A stretch of 64,000 bases of DNA from Sporomusa malonica (GTDB lineage Bacteria; Bacillota; Negativicutes; Sporomusales; Sporomusaceae). The notes under the pieces were generated by a model. The model saw only the letters and a list, made by a program, of their open reading frames with translations, was not told where the DNA came from and did no database searches. The position numbers were made by a program, and so were the translations under genes. Positions 1 to 9,694 of this stretch are shown piece after piece (the first letter of the stretch is position 1; each line of letters begins with the position of its first letter). The stretch is taken from positions 1,140 through 65,139 of the forward strand of contig NZ_FWXI01000006.1 in NCBI RefSeq assembly GCF_900176355.1. Reading direction: 5' to 3'.

Positions 1-401
1 TAATCTGCTATAGCTAAATCATGTTGTCCTCTTAACTGATATGTATTACCACGCCCATTATACACTTCCGCGGACTGTGGATTTAATTGAATAGCACTAT
101 TATAATCTGCGATAGCTAAATCATACTGTCCTTTGTTATGATAAGCAATACCACGATTGTTATAAGCCTCCACATACTGAGGATTTAGTGAAATAGCTTT
201 ACTGTATGCAAAAATTGCATTATCATATTCATTTTTACTCAGGTAATCCTTAGCTTTATAGAACCATTGTTCAGAAGTTAAAACATGCTCGTTTTGAACT
301 GCAATGCTTTCCTTTACTGCGAAAACAGATGAAGGGAGTAGGAGAATAGCGACTAATAATAAACTAGTAAGTAATTGATAAGGCAACTTTCCAGCAAGCA
401 T
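1..401 (-). CDS. Secreted TPR-repeat protein, 3' part missing
   Basis: The reading frame opens with ATG at 401 and is still open at the left edge of the window, so only the first 133 residues are visible. Residues 1-29 form a signal peptide (short basic start, long Leu/Ile-rich core, ending around S-S-V-F-A). After it come tetratricopeptide repeats with the usual spacing: YSKAISLNPQYVEAYNNRG, then YNSAIQLNPQSAEVYNGRG, then the beginning of a third. Such repeats make protein-protein scaffolds; the export signal puts the protein outside the cytoplasmic membrane. Its partner cannot be told from the sequence. Confidence 0.85.
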   Translation of the reverse strand, partial: MLAGKLPYQLLTSLLLVAILLLPSSVFAVKESIAVQNEHVLTSEQWFYKAKDYLSKNEYDNAIFAYSKAISLNPQYVEAYNNRGIAYHNKGQYDLAIADYNSAIQLNPQSAEVYNGRGNTYQLRGQHDLAIAD

Positions 402-720
402 AGAATCACACTCCATAGAATAACTTTTCTTCCTAAATTCTACAATTCTACAAAGTTGCGATATTACCTTTAATTGGGATTAGTATTAATTCAAGATAAA
501 ATCAAAACTCACCATAAGCCTTATAGGTTGCTTAACATTATCGCTAAGGGTTTCTAACGAACAACAAAATAAACAAGCCTTAAAATGCCACTAATAAAGT
601 CGTTTAGGTTACATAAATATAAATAGTAGCCTAATCTCAATTCCTAGCAAAGCAAACACTTTTAGCAGGATATTTGGATTATTTATAGAAAAAATGAAAA
701 TGTGTAATAGGAGGGATTAG
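402..720. other. Intergenic region between divergent genes
   Basis: AT-rich spacer of about 320 bases between the minus-strand TPR gene and the plus-strand gene at 721. It should hold both promoters. I see no convincing -35/-10 pair, no strong hairpin and no ORF with a ribosome site apart from the GGAGG just before 721. Confidence 0.5.
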
Positions 721-1184
721 ATGGATATAGATAGTTTTTTCAAAATTTTTGTACCCGCTATAGTTGCAGTAATAGGTGTTATTATTGGTGCTAGTTTACA
801 ATATATATATGCGCGAAAGGCTGAAACAAACAAAAGACTGCAGATATTAAAGACAAAAGCCTATGTTGACTTTATTCGCTCTGTAAGTAGTATAGCAATG
901 TCGCAGAATTTTGGGCAGAATTTGAAAGTAAAATATTAATGTGTGATGCTAAAGCACGTATTTGTGTTTACGGAAGTAAGGAAATTATAGAGTGCCTTGC
1001 TGAATTCTGGCGAAAAGGTGCAAATATGAAAAGTATAGAAAGTAAAGCTGTTTTTATAAGATTAATACAATGCATGAGAAACGAAACAGAACTACGCTCT
1101 GCTATAGATGACATCGACATCTCACAGTTAATATTTGGTCAGGACATTCAATCCAATGCACTTTGCCAGAAAGAACATATCTAG
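721..1184 (+). pseudogene. Small membrane-anchored protein, probably split by a frameshift
   Basis: Two short ORFs overlap here in different frames: 721-939 (72 residues, GGAGG ribosome site, one membrane helix at about residues 10-30 followed by a basic R-K-x-E-x-x-K segment) and 939-1184 (81 residues). The second frame stays open backwards to 891 and reads VAEFWAEFESKILMCDAKAR, which continues naturally from SVSSIA at the end of the first frame. The simplest reading is one gene of about 150 residues broken by an indel between roughly 891 and 912. Alternatively the TAATG overlap is real translational coupling of two genes. Function unknown: one N-terminal membrane anchor and a soluble helical domain. 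Confidence 0.5.
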
Positions 1185-1532
1185 CCAATCAGTTTTCAAC
1201 CATTATTGATTTATCCACGCCATACACAGCATTTCAATCCATGCGGATAACCACCAAATAAACATAAACCTTCGACAACGCAGTTCGTTGTTACCATAGC
1301 CCCGCAGGGTTTAAGAGCACGTCGTATAACATCTATTATGTCTAAGAGCGGAAGAAACCTGGCGTAATGAATGCGTTTTTATTTTGCAGTCATTATGCGA
1401 GTTTTCTGTAGCGTTTGGCAGTTAATTCCATAGGCGCACGCTTTTTGTGCCTCCCTCAGCTTCAACTTAACATAATAGATATTATCGGACATAAATTTTT
1501 ATATGAACCTTGTCCCTTATATTGAAAAAATT
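1185..1532. other. Non-coding region with hairpins and a MITE-like repeat
   Basis: No supportable gene. It contains a short hairpin at about 1273-1291 (ACAACG/CGTTGT arms), a GC-containing stretch unlike the flanks, and the 166-bp inverted-repeat element described separately at 1323-1488. Inside that element a second hairpin is visible (GCGTAATGA near 1373 against TCATTATGC near 1391). The lexA promoter follows. Confidence 0.5.
1323..1488. repeat. MITE-like element with imperfect terminal inverted repeats
   Basis: The left end carries ATAACATCTATTATGT (about 1326-1341) and the right end, read on the other strand, carries ATAATATCTATTATGT (about 1470-1485), one mismatch in 16, followed on both sides by a TAAG block. 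The interior is about 120 bp, folds into at least one hairpin and has no ORF. This is the architecture of a small non-autonomous element or of a large imperfect stem. No target-site duplication could be fixed. Confidence 0.4.
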
Positions 1533-1571
1533 CGAACGAGTGTTTGCATTTTATCCTAATAATGTTATACT
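1533..1571 (+). promoter_or_regulatory. lexA promoter with overlapping SOS box
   Basis: CGAACGAGTGTTTG at 1533-1546 fits the Gram-positive SOS box (CGAACRNRYGTTYC) at all but the last base. A likely sigma-A promoter overlaps it: TTGCAT at 1544-1549, 16 bases, TATACT at 1566-1571. LexA bound here would block its own transcription, which is the known autoregulation. Confidence 0.75.
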
Positions 1572-1605
1572 ATTAATATAATCAAATACGGTTGGTGGTG
1601 CCATA

Positions 1606-2232
1606 ATGAGTCTTAATAAAGAGATATTGCTTAATACCAGACAAAAACAAATTCTTAAGTACATTAAAGAAACTCTTCGAAGTAAAGGCTATCCGCCTTC
1701 GGTTCGGGAAATTGGTGAAGCGGTTGGACTTAGCTCTAGTTCCACGGTACATAGCTATTTGTCAAAACTTGAAGAAATGGGATTCATTCGCCGCGATCCC
1801 ACAAAACCGCGCGCCATTGATGTTTTAGATGAAGCACCGTGGCGCCAAAAACAAGTTACTCCAGTACCACTTGTTGGACGAGTAACAGCAGGTAAACCTA
1901 TATTAGCAGTAGAGAATATTGAGGAAACCTATCCTCTTCCTACTGAGCTAGTTGGAGACCGCGATGTATTTATGCTTACGGTACAAGGCGATAGCATGAT
2001 TGATGCGGGAATCTTAGATGGTGATTATGTTTTAGTTCGTAGCCAAAATACAGCTCATAGCGGCGATATCATAGTGGCTCTTATTGACGAAGAAGATGCT
2101 ACCGTAAAACGTTTTTTTAAAGAAAAAGATTATATTCGGTTACAGCCTGAAAATGCAACCATGGAACCTATATATTCCCGTAATGTTCAAATATTGGGTA
2201 AAGTTATCGGTGTATTTCGTCTCATGCAATAG
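1606..2232 (+). CDS. lexA: LexA repressor, SOS regulator (S24 autoprotease)
   Basis: Represses SOS genes and cleaves itself when stimulated by RecA filaments. At 208 residues it has the normal family length. Residues 1-70 form the winged helix-turn-helix ([23 protein letters not shown]). The self-cleavage bond is Ala95-Gly96 (VTAG), the catalytic serine is Ser130 (GDSM) and the general base is Lys168 (ATVKRF). The start is preceded by GGTGGTG. It is the only plus-strand housekeeping gene here and has its own SOS box. Its DNA-binding domain is closely similar to a short prophage protein at 45928-46134. Confidence 0.97.
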   Translation: MSLNKEILLNTRQKQILKYIKETLRSKGYPPSVREIGEAVGLSSSSTVHSYLSKLEEMGFIRRDPTKPRAIDVLDEAPWRQKQVTPVPLVGRVTAGKPILAVENIEETYPLPTELVGDRDVFMLTVQGDSMIDAGILDGDYVLVRSQNTAHSGDIIVALIDEEDATVKRFFKEKDYIRLQPENATMEPIYSRNVQILGKVIGVFRLMQ

Positions 2233-2250
2233 TAGTAACTGGATAAATAA

Positions 2251-2309
2251 TAAGAAATAGGTAAAATAGAAGCTCGCAAATTGCGAGCTTCTATTTTACC
2301 TATTTCTTA
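2251..2309. terminator. 59-nt near-perfect palindrome, bidirectional terminator
   Basis: Bases 2251-2279 and 2281-2309 are exact reverse complements (29 bp) around one central base. It lies between the convergent lexA and VanW genes, so it can end transcription from both sides. The AT-rich outer stem supplies U-rich 3' ends in both directions, with a GC core (AGCTCGC/GCGAGCT). Confidence 0.85.
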
Positions 2310-2334
2310 ACTTTACAAAAAAATCGTATTAGTG

Positions 2335-3723
2335 CTATTTCTTGGATTGCTGCGGGGGAATTTTAGTTCCTACTCGTACTACTTTGTCAACAGGTTTAAA
2401 CTCATCTGATGCCAAGAATTCTTTATTGGCAATCTTTCCATCTACTTTTTTTATACGATAAGTAGATACTTGAAAACCCTTTTGACCTTCAACTTCGACA
2501 ATTTCTTTCCCAAGTTCTAAATTAGTATCCTGCTTAATAATAGTGTTAGGCTCAAAAACTTTTTTATCTGTAGCTACCACATAAATTTCAGGAAGGTTGT
2601 CCATGCGTTTGCCAAAGATATTAACAATAAGCTGATTACCAAAAACTTCAGTAGTAATATAAATATTCTGCGATAATGTATTTTTAAACCTGAAATCCAG
2701 CTGATTATCAGCCACAGTTGCATCTTGTCCAATAGGTACATAACCTGGCGGTCGAAAGTGAGCTGTCCGCTCTTCTATACTTAGGTCAGCTAACAAGGCA
2801 GCATTATATATCGTACTGCTAACTTGGCACACGCCTCCACCCCAATCAGGAACTAAAACGCCATTAATGTATCCAGGGGCTTCTTTGTATCCAAATTTCG
2901 CCAACCTCAGCCCAACAATATTATTAAAGGAGAATACTTCGCCTGTTCTAACCAAGATCCCATTGGTACTCTTTGCCGCTAACAAAACATTTTGAGTACG
3001 ATTTTGATCCCATAAGTCAAATTGCGTGGTATAAGAAGCAATTAGTCCGTCAATATGCGCAAAATCACTGGCTACTACAGGCGGTATAAGTTCCTCTACA
3101 GATATGTTAAGCGTAAACATAAGGCTTGTATTTAGATTTTCACTGATACCAGCTATTGTCTTGGTTAAATCAACCCTGCGACCAATTGTCTCTGGGACTA
3201 TTTCAACATTAAAAGAGTTTCCTGTTAGTCTCAGCCTAGCATTTTGCGGTTGCCGATCAATGCTCCTAGTAATATCCAGCAAGATAGCATGTACTCTATC
3301 ATGATTATAGTGAGCTGTCAATGGTAAACTATGTCCCTTGTTAACTGCCAAATATCTTTCTTTTAACCGGTGAACAATATTACCATTGCGGCCAACATCA
3401 TAAGCTTGTTGAGCCAATTTATCAGCTTCAATACCTAATTCAATCTCCTGAGCAGTAATCGTCCATTTTTGATTTTGATATACTGCTGTAATGGGTGCTT
3501 TTGCCGTTCGTTCTCTAAACTCAGCTATGATCTTTTGCTCGGCTTGAGTTACTGATAAGCCACCAACATGTATATCGCCAACGGTAACACCCTGATAAAT
3601 TCCGTCTGTTACCATAAACGTGGTGTTAGCTGCAATCATACTTATAGAACTAAAAATCATAATGATGATTAAAAATAATATTATACTAGAATTTTTAGAT
3701 GTTACAGTTTGCACAAAGCACAC
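2335..3723 (-). CDS. VanW family protein with N-terminal membrane anchor
   Basis: Begins with GTG at 3723, preceded by AAAGGA. Residues 12-33 form a single membrane anchor; then follow a domain like the putative peptidoglycan-binding YoaR module (GIYQGVTVGDIHVGGLSVTQAEQ), the VanW domain (LAAKSTNGILVRTGEVFSFN, GVCQVSSTIYNAALLADL, ERTAHFRPPGYVPIGQDATV), and a C-terminal G5-like segment. 462 residues is typical. The family is linked by domain content to the cell wall, but its biochemical role is not settled. It stands alone between two terminators. Confidence 0.9.
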   Translation of the reverse strand: MCFVQTVTSKNSSIILFLIIIMIFSSISMIAANTTFMVTDGIYQGVTVGDIHVGGLSVTQAEQKIIAEFRERTAKAPITAVYQNQKWTITAQEIELGIEADKLAQQAYDVGRNGNIVHRLKERYLAVNKGHSLPLTAHYNHDRVHAILLDITRSIDRQPQNARLRLTGNSFNVEIVPETIGRRVDLTKTIAGISENLNTSLMFTLNISVEELIPPVVASDFAHIDGLIASYTTQFDLWDQNRTQNVLLAAKSTNGILVRTGEVFSFNNIVGLRLAKFGYKEAPGYINGVLVPDWGGGVCQVSSTIYNAALLADLSIEERTAHFRPPGYVPIGQDATVADNQLDFRFKNTLSQNIYITTEVFGNQLIVNIFGKRMDNLPEIYVVATDKKVFEPNTIIKQDTNLELGKEIVEVEGQKGFQVSTYRIKKVDGKIANKEFLASDEFKPVDKVVRVGTKIPPQQSKK

Positions 3724-3784
3724 TTAATCCTTTCATTGCGTTAAGTGTTGTAATAAACAAAGCAAACTTTTGTAGTTAAGTAAA

Positions 3785-3802
3785 CCCCGCTAAGTAGCGG
3801 GG
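3785..3802 (-). terminator. Hairpin downstream of the PRC-barrel gene
   Basis: Eight-base GC-rich stem (CCCCGCTA/TAGCGGGG) with a two-base gap, placed 14 bases past the stop of the PRC-barrel gene. The T tract on the minus strand is weak (TTTACTT). Confidence 0.6.
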
Positions 3803-3815
3803 ACTTTACCTCCAA

Positions 3816-4622
3816 TTACTGAATATTCATTGATAATTCAACAAATTTACCGGCAAGCTTGGCTTTCTGTAATACTTCTTCAGTGATTTCGCCACCTTGC
3901 TCAACAATTAGCATACCATTATCAGTCTCAATACGACGGGCAGCTTTCTTACCTAACAAAAACTTGCGATGCTTATCATCAAACTTTTTAGCCGAATCAT
4001 CAACAGGAGGTTGCTGTTCATTTTCTTTTGTCTCTATCTCAACTACTGGAGCAACGGCTGCAGGCTCTTCAACTTGGTGTGTTGTCACATCTACATCAGG
4101 CAAAATTTCAACTTGTTCGGACTGAACAGGAGGAATTTCAATAGTTTCAGCAATTATCTCTCCCTCCTCGGAAATAATTAAAACTTCTTTACCAAATGTA
4201 ACTATTCGTTCTGCAGGGAGATGTAAAACCTCACCTTCAGCATTCTCCATTTCACAGACGTTAATTTTTCCAGTGTTATCAATTATAAATTCATTGATTT
4301 TTCCCTGAAATCTGCCACCTTTAGTTAATACCTTAGTCCCGATGACTTTTATACCCGCTTCGAGCAACTTTTCAAATTCTGGCCTATCTTTCATAGTCAG
4401 AATATCCCCACTATTATTAATGGTAACTGCATGCTCACCAAGTGCAGTAATAGCTTCAAAAGGCAAAAACTTAGCTCCATAATACCATTTGGCATCATCA
4501 ATAACCAATGCTTCTATTGTACCATTAGCAGCATTAATCAGAAGCTCTTTAACATTACCAAACTCTACACCTTCCGTAATGCTAATAATTGGTTGTCCAA
4601 CAATTTCTACACTCTTTTTCAT
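3816..4622 (-). CDS. PRC-barrel domain protein
   Basis: I chose ATG at 4622 because GGAGG sits eight bases before it; an upstream in-frame ATG at 4637 would lie before that site. Two PRC-barrel-like units are visible: residues 1-80 (GQPIISITEGVEFGNVKELLINAANGTIEALVID) and 85-160 (GTKVLTKGGRFQGKINEFIID). A Pro/Glu-rich linker follows and then a basic C-terminal part (HRKFLLGKKAARRIETDNG). PRC-barrels bind RNA (RimM) or serve as adaptors. Similar proteins occur in spore-formers, but no precise role can be given. Monocistronic. Confidence 0.8.
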   Translation of the reverse strand: MKKSVEIVGQPIISITEGVEFGNVKELLINAANGTIEALVIDDAKWYYGAKFLPFEAITALGEHAVTINNSGDILTMKDRPEFEKLLEAGIKVIGTKVLTKGGRFQGKINEFIIDNTGKINVCEMENAEGEVLHLPAERIVTFGKEVLIISEEGEIIAETIEIPPVQSEQVEILPDVDVTTHQVEEPAAVAPVVEIETKENEQQPPVDDSAKKFDDKHRKFLLGKKAARRIETDNGMLIVEQGGEITEEVLQKAKLAGKFVELSMNIQ

Positions 4623-4667
4623 CTTTATAACCTCCACATATTCTATTAATTAATTTTAGTTATTTAA

Positions 4668-6266
4668 TTAGTTATTGCCTACACTGCGCCATTCTTTAAA
4701 TTCGTCATCAATTTCTTTTACTATATGCTGTGGGATTTCTAAAAAACGAACACAGCCTAAGCGATGTTGCAATAAAACATTTTTGATAATACGAAGATAT
4801 GCAATAGTGCTGATAAACTCCTGCTCCATCATTTCATCTTCTCTAGTTTGACAAAGATTACGACCATCTGAAAATACTTCAATAGCTTCATCATAGGCAC
4901 CCTTATTTTTCAAAAGATTGCCAACTTCAACTACTAAAAAAGGAGCAGCTTCACTATACGGATATAAAGTTAAAGCCTGTTTAAAAGCAGTAAGCGCGGC
5001 TTCATAATCATGCCGTTCTTTACTTGAAAATGCAAAATCAATTAGATCATCCAGTTGGTCTGACTCAGGCAGTATTTTTTCCACTGCTGTTTCATTATAG
5101 GGCATTATTGAGTTTTCATCCTCCTGCACTGTAACGCCTGACGTCGCAAATGTTGTATCAGGTCGTTTTTGCATAAGTTCTTCCTGGACTGTTGTATCAT
5201 TAAGGGAATCTTGTACTACTTCAATTTCTTCTGCCAGTAATTCCTCAAACTTAGTGTTCTGCCTAAGTGTACTGTCAACTATCTCTAGTTCTTCGACAAC
5301 TTCAATCGGGATTTCACGCTCTTCTACAAATGTCGGTTCTTCAAGAACATTAACAATATTGGTAACCGAACCCAAATTATCTAGTTCCGATAAATCTGAA
5401 CTCAATCCGATCTCGCCAATCTCTTCTGGGAGATTATTTGTACTTTCAGCAGTTTGTTCATTAATTGGCAGTCTTTCAAGTTCTTCTGTCACTGAGATAT
5501 TGGTTATACCTTCGCTATTTTGATCGTGAGTATTCTCTAACAACACCTCGGCCTGCGTTGAACAGTTTTCGGCCACCCCTGAAGTCGATGCATCGGTAAC
5601 CAAGACCAAATTATCTAGTTCAAATAAGTTCAGATACACTGGATCATCGTGAATCTCTTTAGGAAGATTGTTCGTAATTTGGGTTGTTTGCTCATTAATG
5701 GACAGTTCTTCAGTTTCTTCAATTATTGAGATATTGGTTGTACCTTCGCTATTATAATCATGAGCATTCCCTACCACAATATCGGTCTGCACTGAGTAAT
5801 AGTCGTCCACTTTAGAAGTCGATGGCTCATATAAAGCAGACTCATATTCATTTTCACTCTCTGTAATATGGCTAATCTCTTTCTCATCGTTATTACTATT
5901 ACGAATTTCATTTGGCACTTCACTAGTAATTCCGACTTGTACTATCGTATCCGGCTGGCTCTGAGCAACTAATAAACAACACGCGCTTTCATTTTCGCCA
6001 ACCTCCGTAGGAGACGGTTCATCTTCATACTTAGCAACAAAATAAGCAAATATAATAGCAAAGACCGCCAAGACAGCAATCGTACCAGGTAATCCAGCAA
6101 ATCCAACAACAATTTTAGGCAACACTAAGCTAATAAACATAGCACAGGCTGCACATAACAATAGTGGTCTTAAGCGCAAACTCAGCCCAAATATGCTGTT
6201 GGCCAGCTTATATACAATTAGAGTTGCGGCAAGGATAGCTACTAAACTGGCAATTACATATTCCAC
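4668..6266 (-). CDS. Membrane protein with acidic repeat region and C-terminal TPR
   Basis: GTG start at 6266 behind GGTGG. Residues 1-90 contain about three hydrophobic helices. Residues 95-400 are acidic, low-complexity and presumably cytoplasmic; inside them a 78-residue unit is duplicated in tandem (NEQT...TNNLP, ELDNL and EGxTNIS recur). Residues 400-532 are a TPR-like helical domain (DYEAALTAFKQALTLYPYSEAA, GAYDEAIEVFSDGRNL). It resembles a membrane-tethered assembly scaffold. I do not recognise the family. Confidence 0.75.
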   Translation of the reverse strand: MEYVIASLVAILAATLIVYKLANSIFGLSLRLRPLLLCAACAMFISLVLPKIVVGFAGLPGTIAVLAVFAIIFAYFVAKYEDEPSPTEVGENESACCLLVAQSQPDTIVQVGITSEVPNEIRNSNNDEKEISHITESENEYESALYEPSTSKVDDYYSVQTDIVVGNAHDYNSEGTTNISIIEETEELSINEQTTQITNNLPKEIHDDPVYLNLFELDNLVLVTDASTSGVAENCSTQAEVLLENTHDQNSEGITNISVTEELERLPINEQTAESTNNLPEEIGEIGLSSDLSELDNLGSVTNIVNVLEEPTFVEEREIPIEVVEELEIVDSTLRQNTKFEELLAEEIEVVQDSLNDTTVQEELMQKRPDTTFATSGVTVQEDENSIMPYNETAVEKILPESDQLDDLIDFAFSSKERHDYEAALTAFKQALTLYPYSEAAPFLVVEVGNLLKNKGAYDEAIEVFSDGRNLCQTREDEMMEQEFISTIAYLRIIKNVLLQHRLGCVRFLEIPQHIVKEIDDEFKEWRSVGNN

Positions 6267-6380
6267 ACTTAACCACCAAAAAAAGCATATTTTTTCATAC
6301 TTTTGCTCTATTCGACGCTCGTATGTTTTTTCCTGTCACAAAATTAACCACGATTAAGAAATATGAAAAGAAATGTTGGA

Positions 6381-7634
6381 TTATTGTCTAGCGATTGCGC
6401 TAGCTGCTCCTAAGATACCTAACATAGCATGTTCAAACGTTAATCCGCCTTGTAAATAGACAATATAAGGCGAGCGCAATGGACCGTCAGCACTAAGTTC
6501 AATTGATGACCCCTGAATAAAAGTTCCTCCTGCCATAATGACTTGATCAGTATACCCTGGCATCGGTCCTGGTATAGGTCGTACATGCGCATCGACTGGC
6601 GAGTACTGCTGTAAGCCCTGGCAAAATGCAATCATCTTGTCTGGAGATCCTAATTCAATGGCTTGAATGATATCACTTCGTAATTCATCTGGTCGCGGTA
6701 AAGTCTTGTAACCTAATAAATCGAATAACACAGCCGCAAATATTGCGCCTTTTAAGGCCTGATTCACAACGTGAGGCGCTAAAAACAACCCCTGGTAAAA
6801 TAAGCGGATATCTGCCAGCGTTGCCCCCAGTTCTCCCCCTAGCCCCGGTGCTGTTAGACGACACGCAGCCATATTTACTAATTCCGCTTTACCGGCAATA
6901 TATCCGCCAGAAGGCGCCAAGCCACCACCTGGATTTTTAATAAGCGACCCAGCCATTATATCAGCGCCAACACTTGTCGGCTCAGCTACCTCAACAAACT
7001 CGCCGTAACAGTTATCAACAAAACATATGCAATCAGGCTTATGTTTCTTGATTTCGGCACATGCCTCCCTGATTTCCTCAATAGTTAGCGGCTTTCTCAG
7101 GCTATAGCCCCGGGAACGCTGAATAAGTGCGATTTTGGTATTGTTCCTAATATATCCAGCAATCGCGCCGATATTTATTCCGTCTGCAGTCATGGATATT
7201 TCTTGATAGCTGATCCCGCATTCCTTTAATGAGCCGGGAGTGTGTACCGTATGTCCAATGACGGTTTGCATTGTGTCGTAGGGTGCTCCGGTAACGGCTA
7301 ATAATGCATCTCCAGGGCGCAGTAATCCAAATAGGACGCAGGACAATGCATGTGTTCCCGACACAAACTGAGTTCGCACTAAAGCCTTTTCAGCTCCACA
7401 GAGTTCAGCCCACACTGCTTCCAGACGTTCCCGCCCACTATCGCCATATCCATATCCGGTAGTTGTTCGAAAGAGATATTCAGAAATTTGATGATTCCGA
7501 AAAGCCCTTAATACTCTAGCGGTATTCTGTTCTGATATTTCATCAATGGCTGTAAAAAGTGGACGTGCCTGTTCAAGGGCTTTATTTTTTAGGATTATAA
7601 TACTTTCAGGGAATAGGCTCACTAATTTATTCAT
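6381..7634 (-). CDS. ynbB: YnbB-type PLP-dependent enzyme (aluminium-resistance/methionine gamma-lyase family)
   Basis: Fold-type I pyridoxal-phosphate enzyme of the cysteine/methionine lyase clan. Visible marks are [12 protein letters not shown] near the N-terminus, the DNCYGEF aspartate motif, and [19 protein letters not shown] with the PLP-binding lysine. The ORF extends to 7718 but those extra residues lie inside hflX and look unlike the family; ATG 7634 gives about 417 residues, the usual size, and overlaps the hflX stop by eight bases. The best ribosome site, AGGAG, is too close to this ATG, so the start is somewhat uncertain. Co-transcription with hflX is very likely. The substrate is not known. 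Confidence 0.88.
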   Translation of the reverse strand: MNKLVSLFPESIIILKNKALEQARPLFTAIDEISEQNTARVLRAFRNHQISEYLFRTTTGYGYGDSGRERLEAVWAELCGAEKALVRTQFVSGTHALSCVLFGLLRPGDALLAVTGAPYDTMQTVIGHTVHTPGSLKECGISYQEISMTADGINIGAIAGYIRNNTKIALIQRSRGYSLRKPLTIEEIREACAEIKKHKPDCICFVDNCYGEFVEVAEPTSVGADIMAGSLIKNPGGGLAPSGGYIAGKAELVNMAACRLTAPGLGGELGATLADIRLFYQGLFLAPHVVNQALKGAIFAAVLFDLLGYKTLPRPDELRSDIIQAIELGSPDKMIAFCQGLQQYSPVDAHVRPIPGPMPGYTDQVIMAGGTFIQGSSIELSADGPLRSPYIVYLQGGLTFEHAMLGILGAASAIARQ

Positions 7635-9420
7635 CTCCTGATACATATTTCTTATAACGTTCAAATAGCTCTGGTGGTAAAGATACAGCGACATAAATAC
7701 CATCTGGGTTGTAATCAACAGAATTTACTGTGGCAGTATCATATAGCTTAGATAGCACACCGCTATCGTCATACGGTAAAACTAATATTGCATCTACTGT
7801 TTTTGCTTTAAGGCTATCTTCGATCAGACCAAGCAAGTTATCCAAGTTTACCCCTGTGACTGCAGAAACAGCAACACTTCCGGGCTCCCGGAGCATACGC
7901 TCTATGACATGTTGACTCTCTATTTTGTCTACCTTGTTGAAAACTGTTATTACCGGTTTAGTGTCTGCCCCTAGCTCCCGCAACACTTGATACACTGCTT
8001 GGCTCTGCTTTTCATATTGGGGATGACTGGCGTCAATAACATGCAATAACAAATCAGCCTGAATAACTTCTTCAAGTGTTCCCCGAAACGCCGCAATCAA
8101 CTGGTGGGGTAGCTTCTGAATAAAGCCCACAGTGTCTGTCAATAAAATTTCTCTACCACCGGGAAGTTTAGTTCTCCTAGTAGTTGGATCCAATGTTGCA
8201 AACAGCTTGTCCTCTGCCAACACCCCCGCATCGGTAAGTTTATTTAGGAGTGTAGACTTGCCGGCATTGGTATAACCCACCAGAGCGGTTGTTGGTATTC
8301 TAGCTGCCTGGCGTCGCTCACGATGCAAATTTCGATGTTTTTTTAGATTTTCAATTTCTTGTTCGATATCATTAATTCTTGAACGTATTCGTCGTCGATC
8401 AACTTCGAGTTTTGTTTCACCAGGCCCCCTAGTACCAATGCCACCTCCAAGGCGAGACAATACCAGTCCTTGCCCGCCCAAGCGGGGAAGATTATATTTT
8501 AACTGAGCTAGTTCAACCTGCAGTTTCCCTTCATGTGAACGCGCTCTTTGCGCAAATATATCTAGTATTAGCGCCGGCCTGTCAATGACTTTAATCCCCA
8601 GCGTCTGCTCTAGGTTGCGTTGCTGAGCGGGAGAAAGCTCGTCATCAAAAATAATCAAATTGGCACCTAGTTCTTGGCGACTAAGGCTAATTTCCTGAAC
8701 CTTACCTCGTCCGATAAAAAATGCAGCATCAGGACGACTTCGTTTCTGCCAAACGGAGCCTACAACTGCAGCCCCTGCCGTTTCAGCTAATTGTGCTAAT
8801 TCACTAAGAGAATCACTGACATCCCATAATCCTTGCCTTTCAACACCGACTAATAGTGCCTTTTCAACTTGCGCCATAGTAGAAGTTATATCTTTGCTTT
8901 CTAGTTGGCGCTCAATCTGATTAGTCAAATAGCCTAAATCAAGCTGCGTAAACTCGGACAAGGAAAGTGGACCAACGGTTCCTACATCATAACTATCAGC
9001 TGTATGGCCTGAAATAAAGCCAAAACTAATTTCATGGATGCCATCTCGAACGCCAATTGCCGTCATGATATCAAAACGCATTTCTTTAAGTGATGCCAAG
9101 TCTACATTACTTAACCGGCTGTCCCCGCCAGGATGGGTATGTATGCACCGAATACCGCTCAACCGGTTAAGAGCGCGCCGTCCATCGGTTTCTGGTAGCG
9201 ATACTGTCTTGGTATCCCCTACAGCGACACGAATAACGCTTCCCCGCCGGTTTATATACACGGCAATTTCACGGTTTACCTGTTCTGTTATAGTAGCCAT
9301 GCCTTGGGCAAGCTCATTGGTAATTGTCTGGCTAAAAGGAACCGTATACTCATATAATTGTTCCAAACTATCCAGAATCATTTTTTTTAAGCCGTCCGTT
9401 TCTCCATATATCTCAGGCAA
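7627..9420 (-). CDS. hflX: GTPase HflX with long N-terminal extension
   Basis: Ribosome-associated GTPase that in other bacteria splits stalled or heat-damaged 70S ribosomes. The canonical HflX N-domain begins about residue 186 ([31 protein letters not shown]) and is followed by the coiled coil and the G domain: GYTNAGKS at 382-389, DTVG at 429-432, NKVDK near 497. At 597 residues it is about 170 longer than the common form. The extension holds H94-T-H-P, S104 and D107 in the spacing of a JAMM/RadC metal site. The start is TTG at 9420 with a distant AGGGGTG, so less certain than the body. Confidence 0.93.
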   Translation of the reverse strand: MPEIYGETDGLKKMILDSLEQLYEYTVPFSQTITNELAQGMATITEQVNREIAVYINRRGSVIRVAVGDTKTVSLPETDGRRALNRLSGIRCIHTHPGGDSRLSNVDLASLKEMRFDIMTAIGVRDGIHEISFGFISGHTADSYDVGTVGPLSLSEFTQLDLGYLTNQIERQLESKDITSTMAQVEKALLVGVERQGLWDVSDSLSELAQLAETAGAAVVGSVWQKRSRPDAAFFIGRGKVQEISLSRQELGANLIIFDDELSPAQQRNLEQTLGIKVIDRPALILDIFAQRARSHEGKLQVELAQLKYNLPRLGGQGLVLSRLGGGIGTRGPGETKLEVDRRRIRSRINDIEQEIENLKKHRNLHRERRQAARIPTTALVGYTNAGKSTLLNKLTDAGVLAEDKLFATLDPTTRRTKLPGGREILLTDTVGFIQKLPHQLIAAFRGTLEEVIQADLLLHVIDASHPQYEKQSQAVYQVLRELGADTKPVITVFNKVDKIESQHVIERMLREPGSVAVSAVTGVNLDNLLGLIEDSLKAKTVDAILVLPYDDSGVLSKLYDTATVNSVDYNPDGIYVAVSLPPELFERYKKYVSGDE

Positions 9421-9472
9421 TCATCAAACACCCCTAACTTTAAACTATTACTAGTACTTTACACTATTTTTG

Positions 9473-9694
9473 TTACAAAGTCTCCAAATCCTTGTTATTT
9501 TTTTCATTGCTCGACATTTTTGTCCAGTATTCATCACAGATACTACATTTTCCTTGTTCCAGTGATTTCTGCCGTATCTTTAGCGGCATATCAGCCTCCA
9601 TTTCGGAGCAACCTGCTACCCACCCTTGGTGTTTGCCCAGGATATACCCTAATAGAAATGAAACCAGCAAGCTTACAATAACATATAGTATCAC
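9473..9694 (-). CDS. Small single-helix membrane protein with CxxC
   Basis: 73 residues. Residues 1-20 are one transmembrane helix (MILYVIVSLLVSFLLGYILG); the rest is a polar tail with a C-S-I-C pair near residue 50 and an extra cysteine after the helix. Its ATG overlaps the stop of the UbiA-like gene (ATGA), so the two are translationally coupled. The CxxC could bind metal or form a disulfide. Function unknown; it closes the spoVK-GTPase-UbiA-like group. Confidence 0.7.
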   Translation of the reverse strand: MILYVIVSLLVSFLLGYILGKHQGWVAGCSEMEADMPLKIRQKSLEQGKCSICDEYWTKMSSNEKNNKDLETL

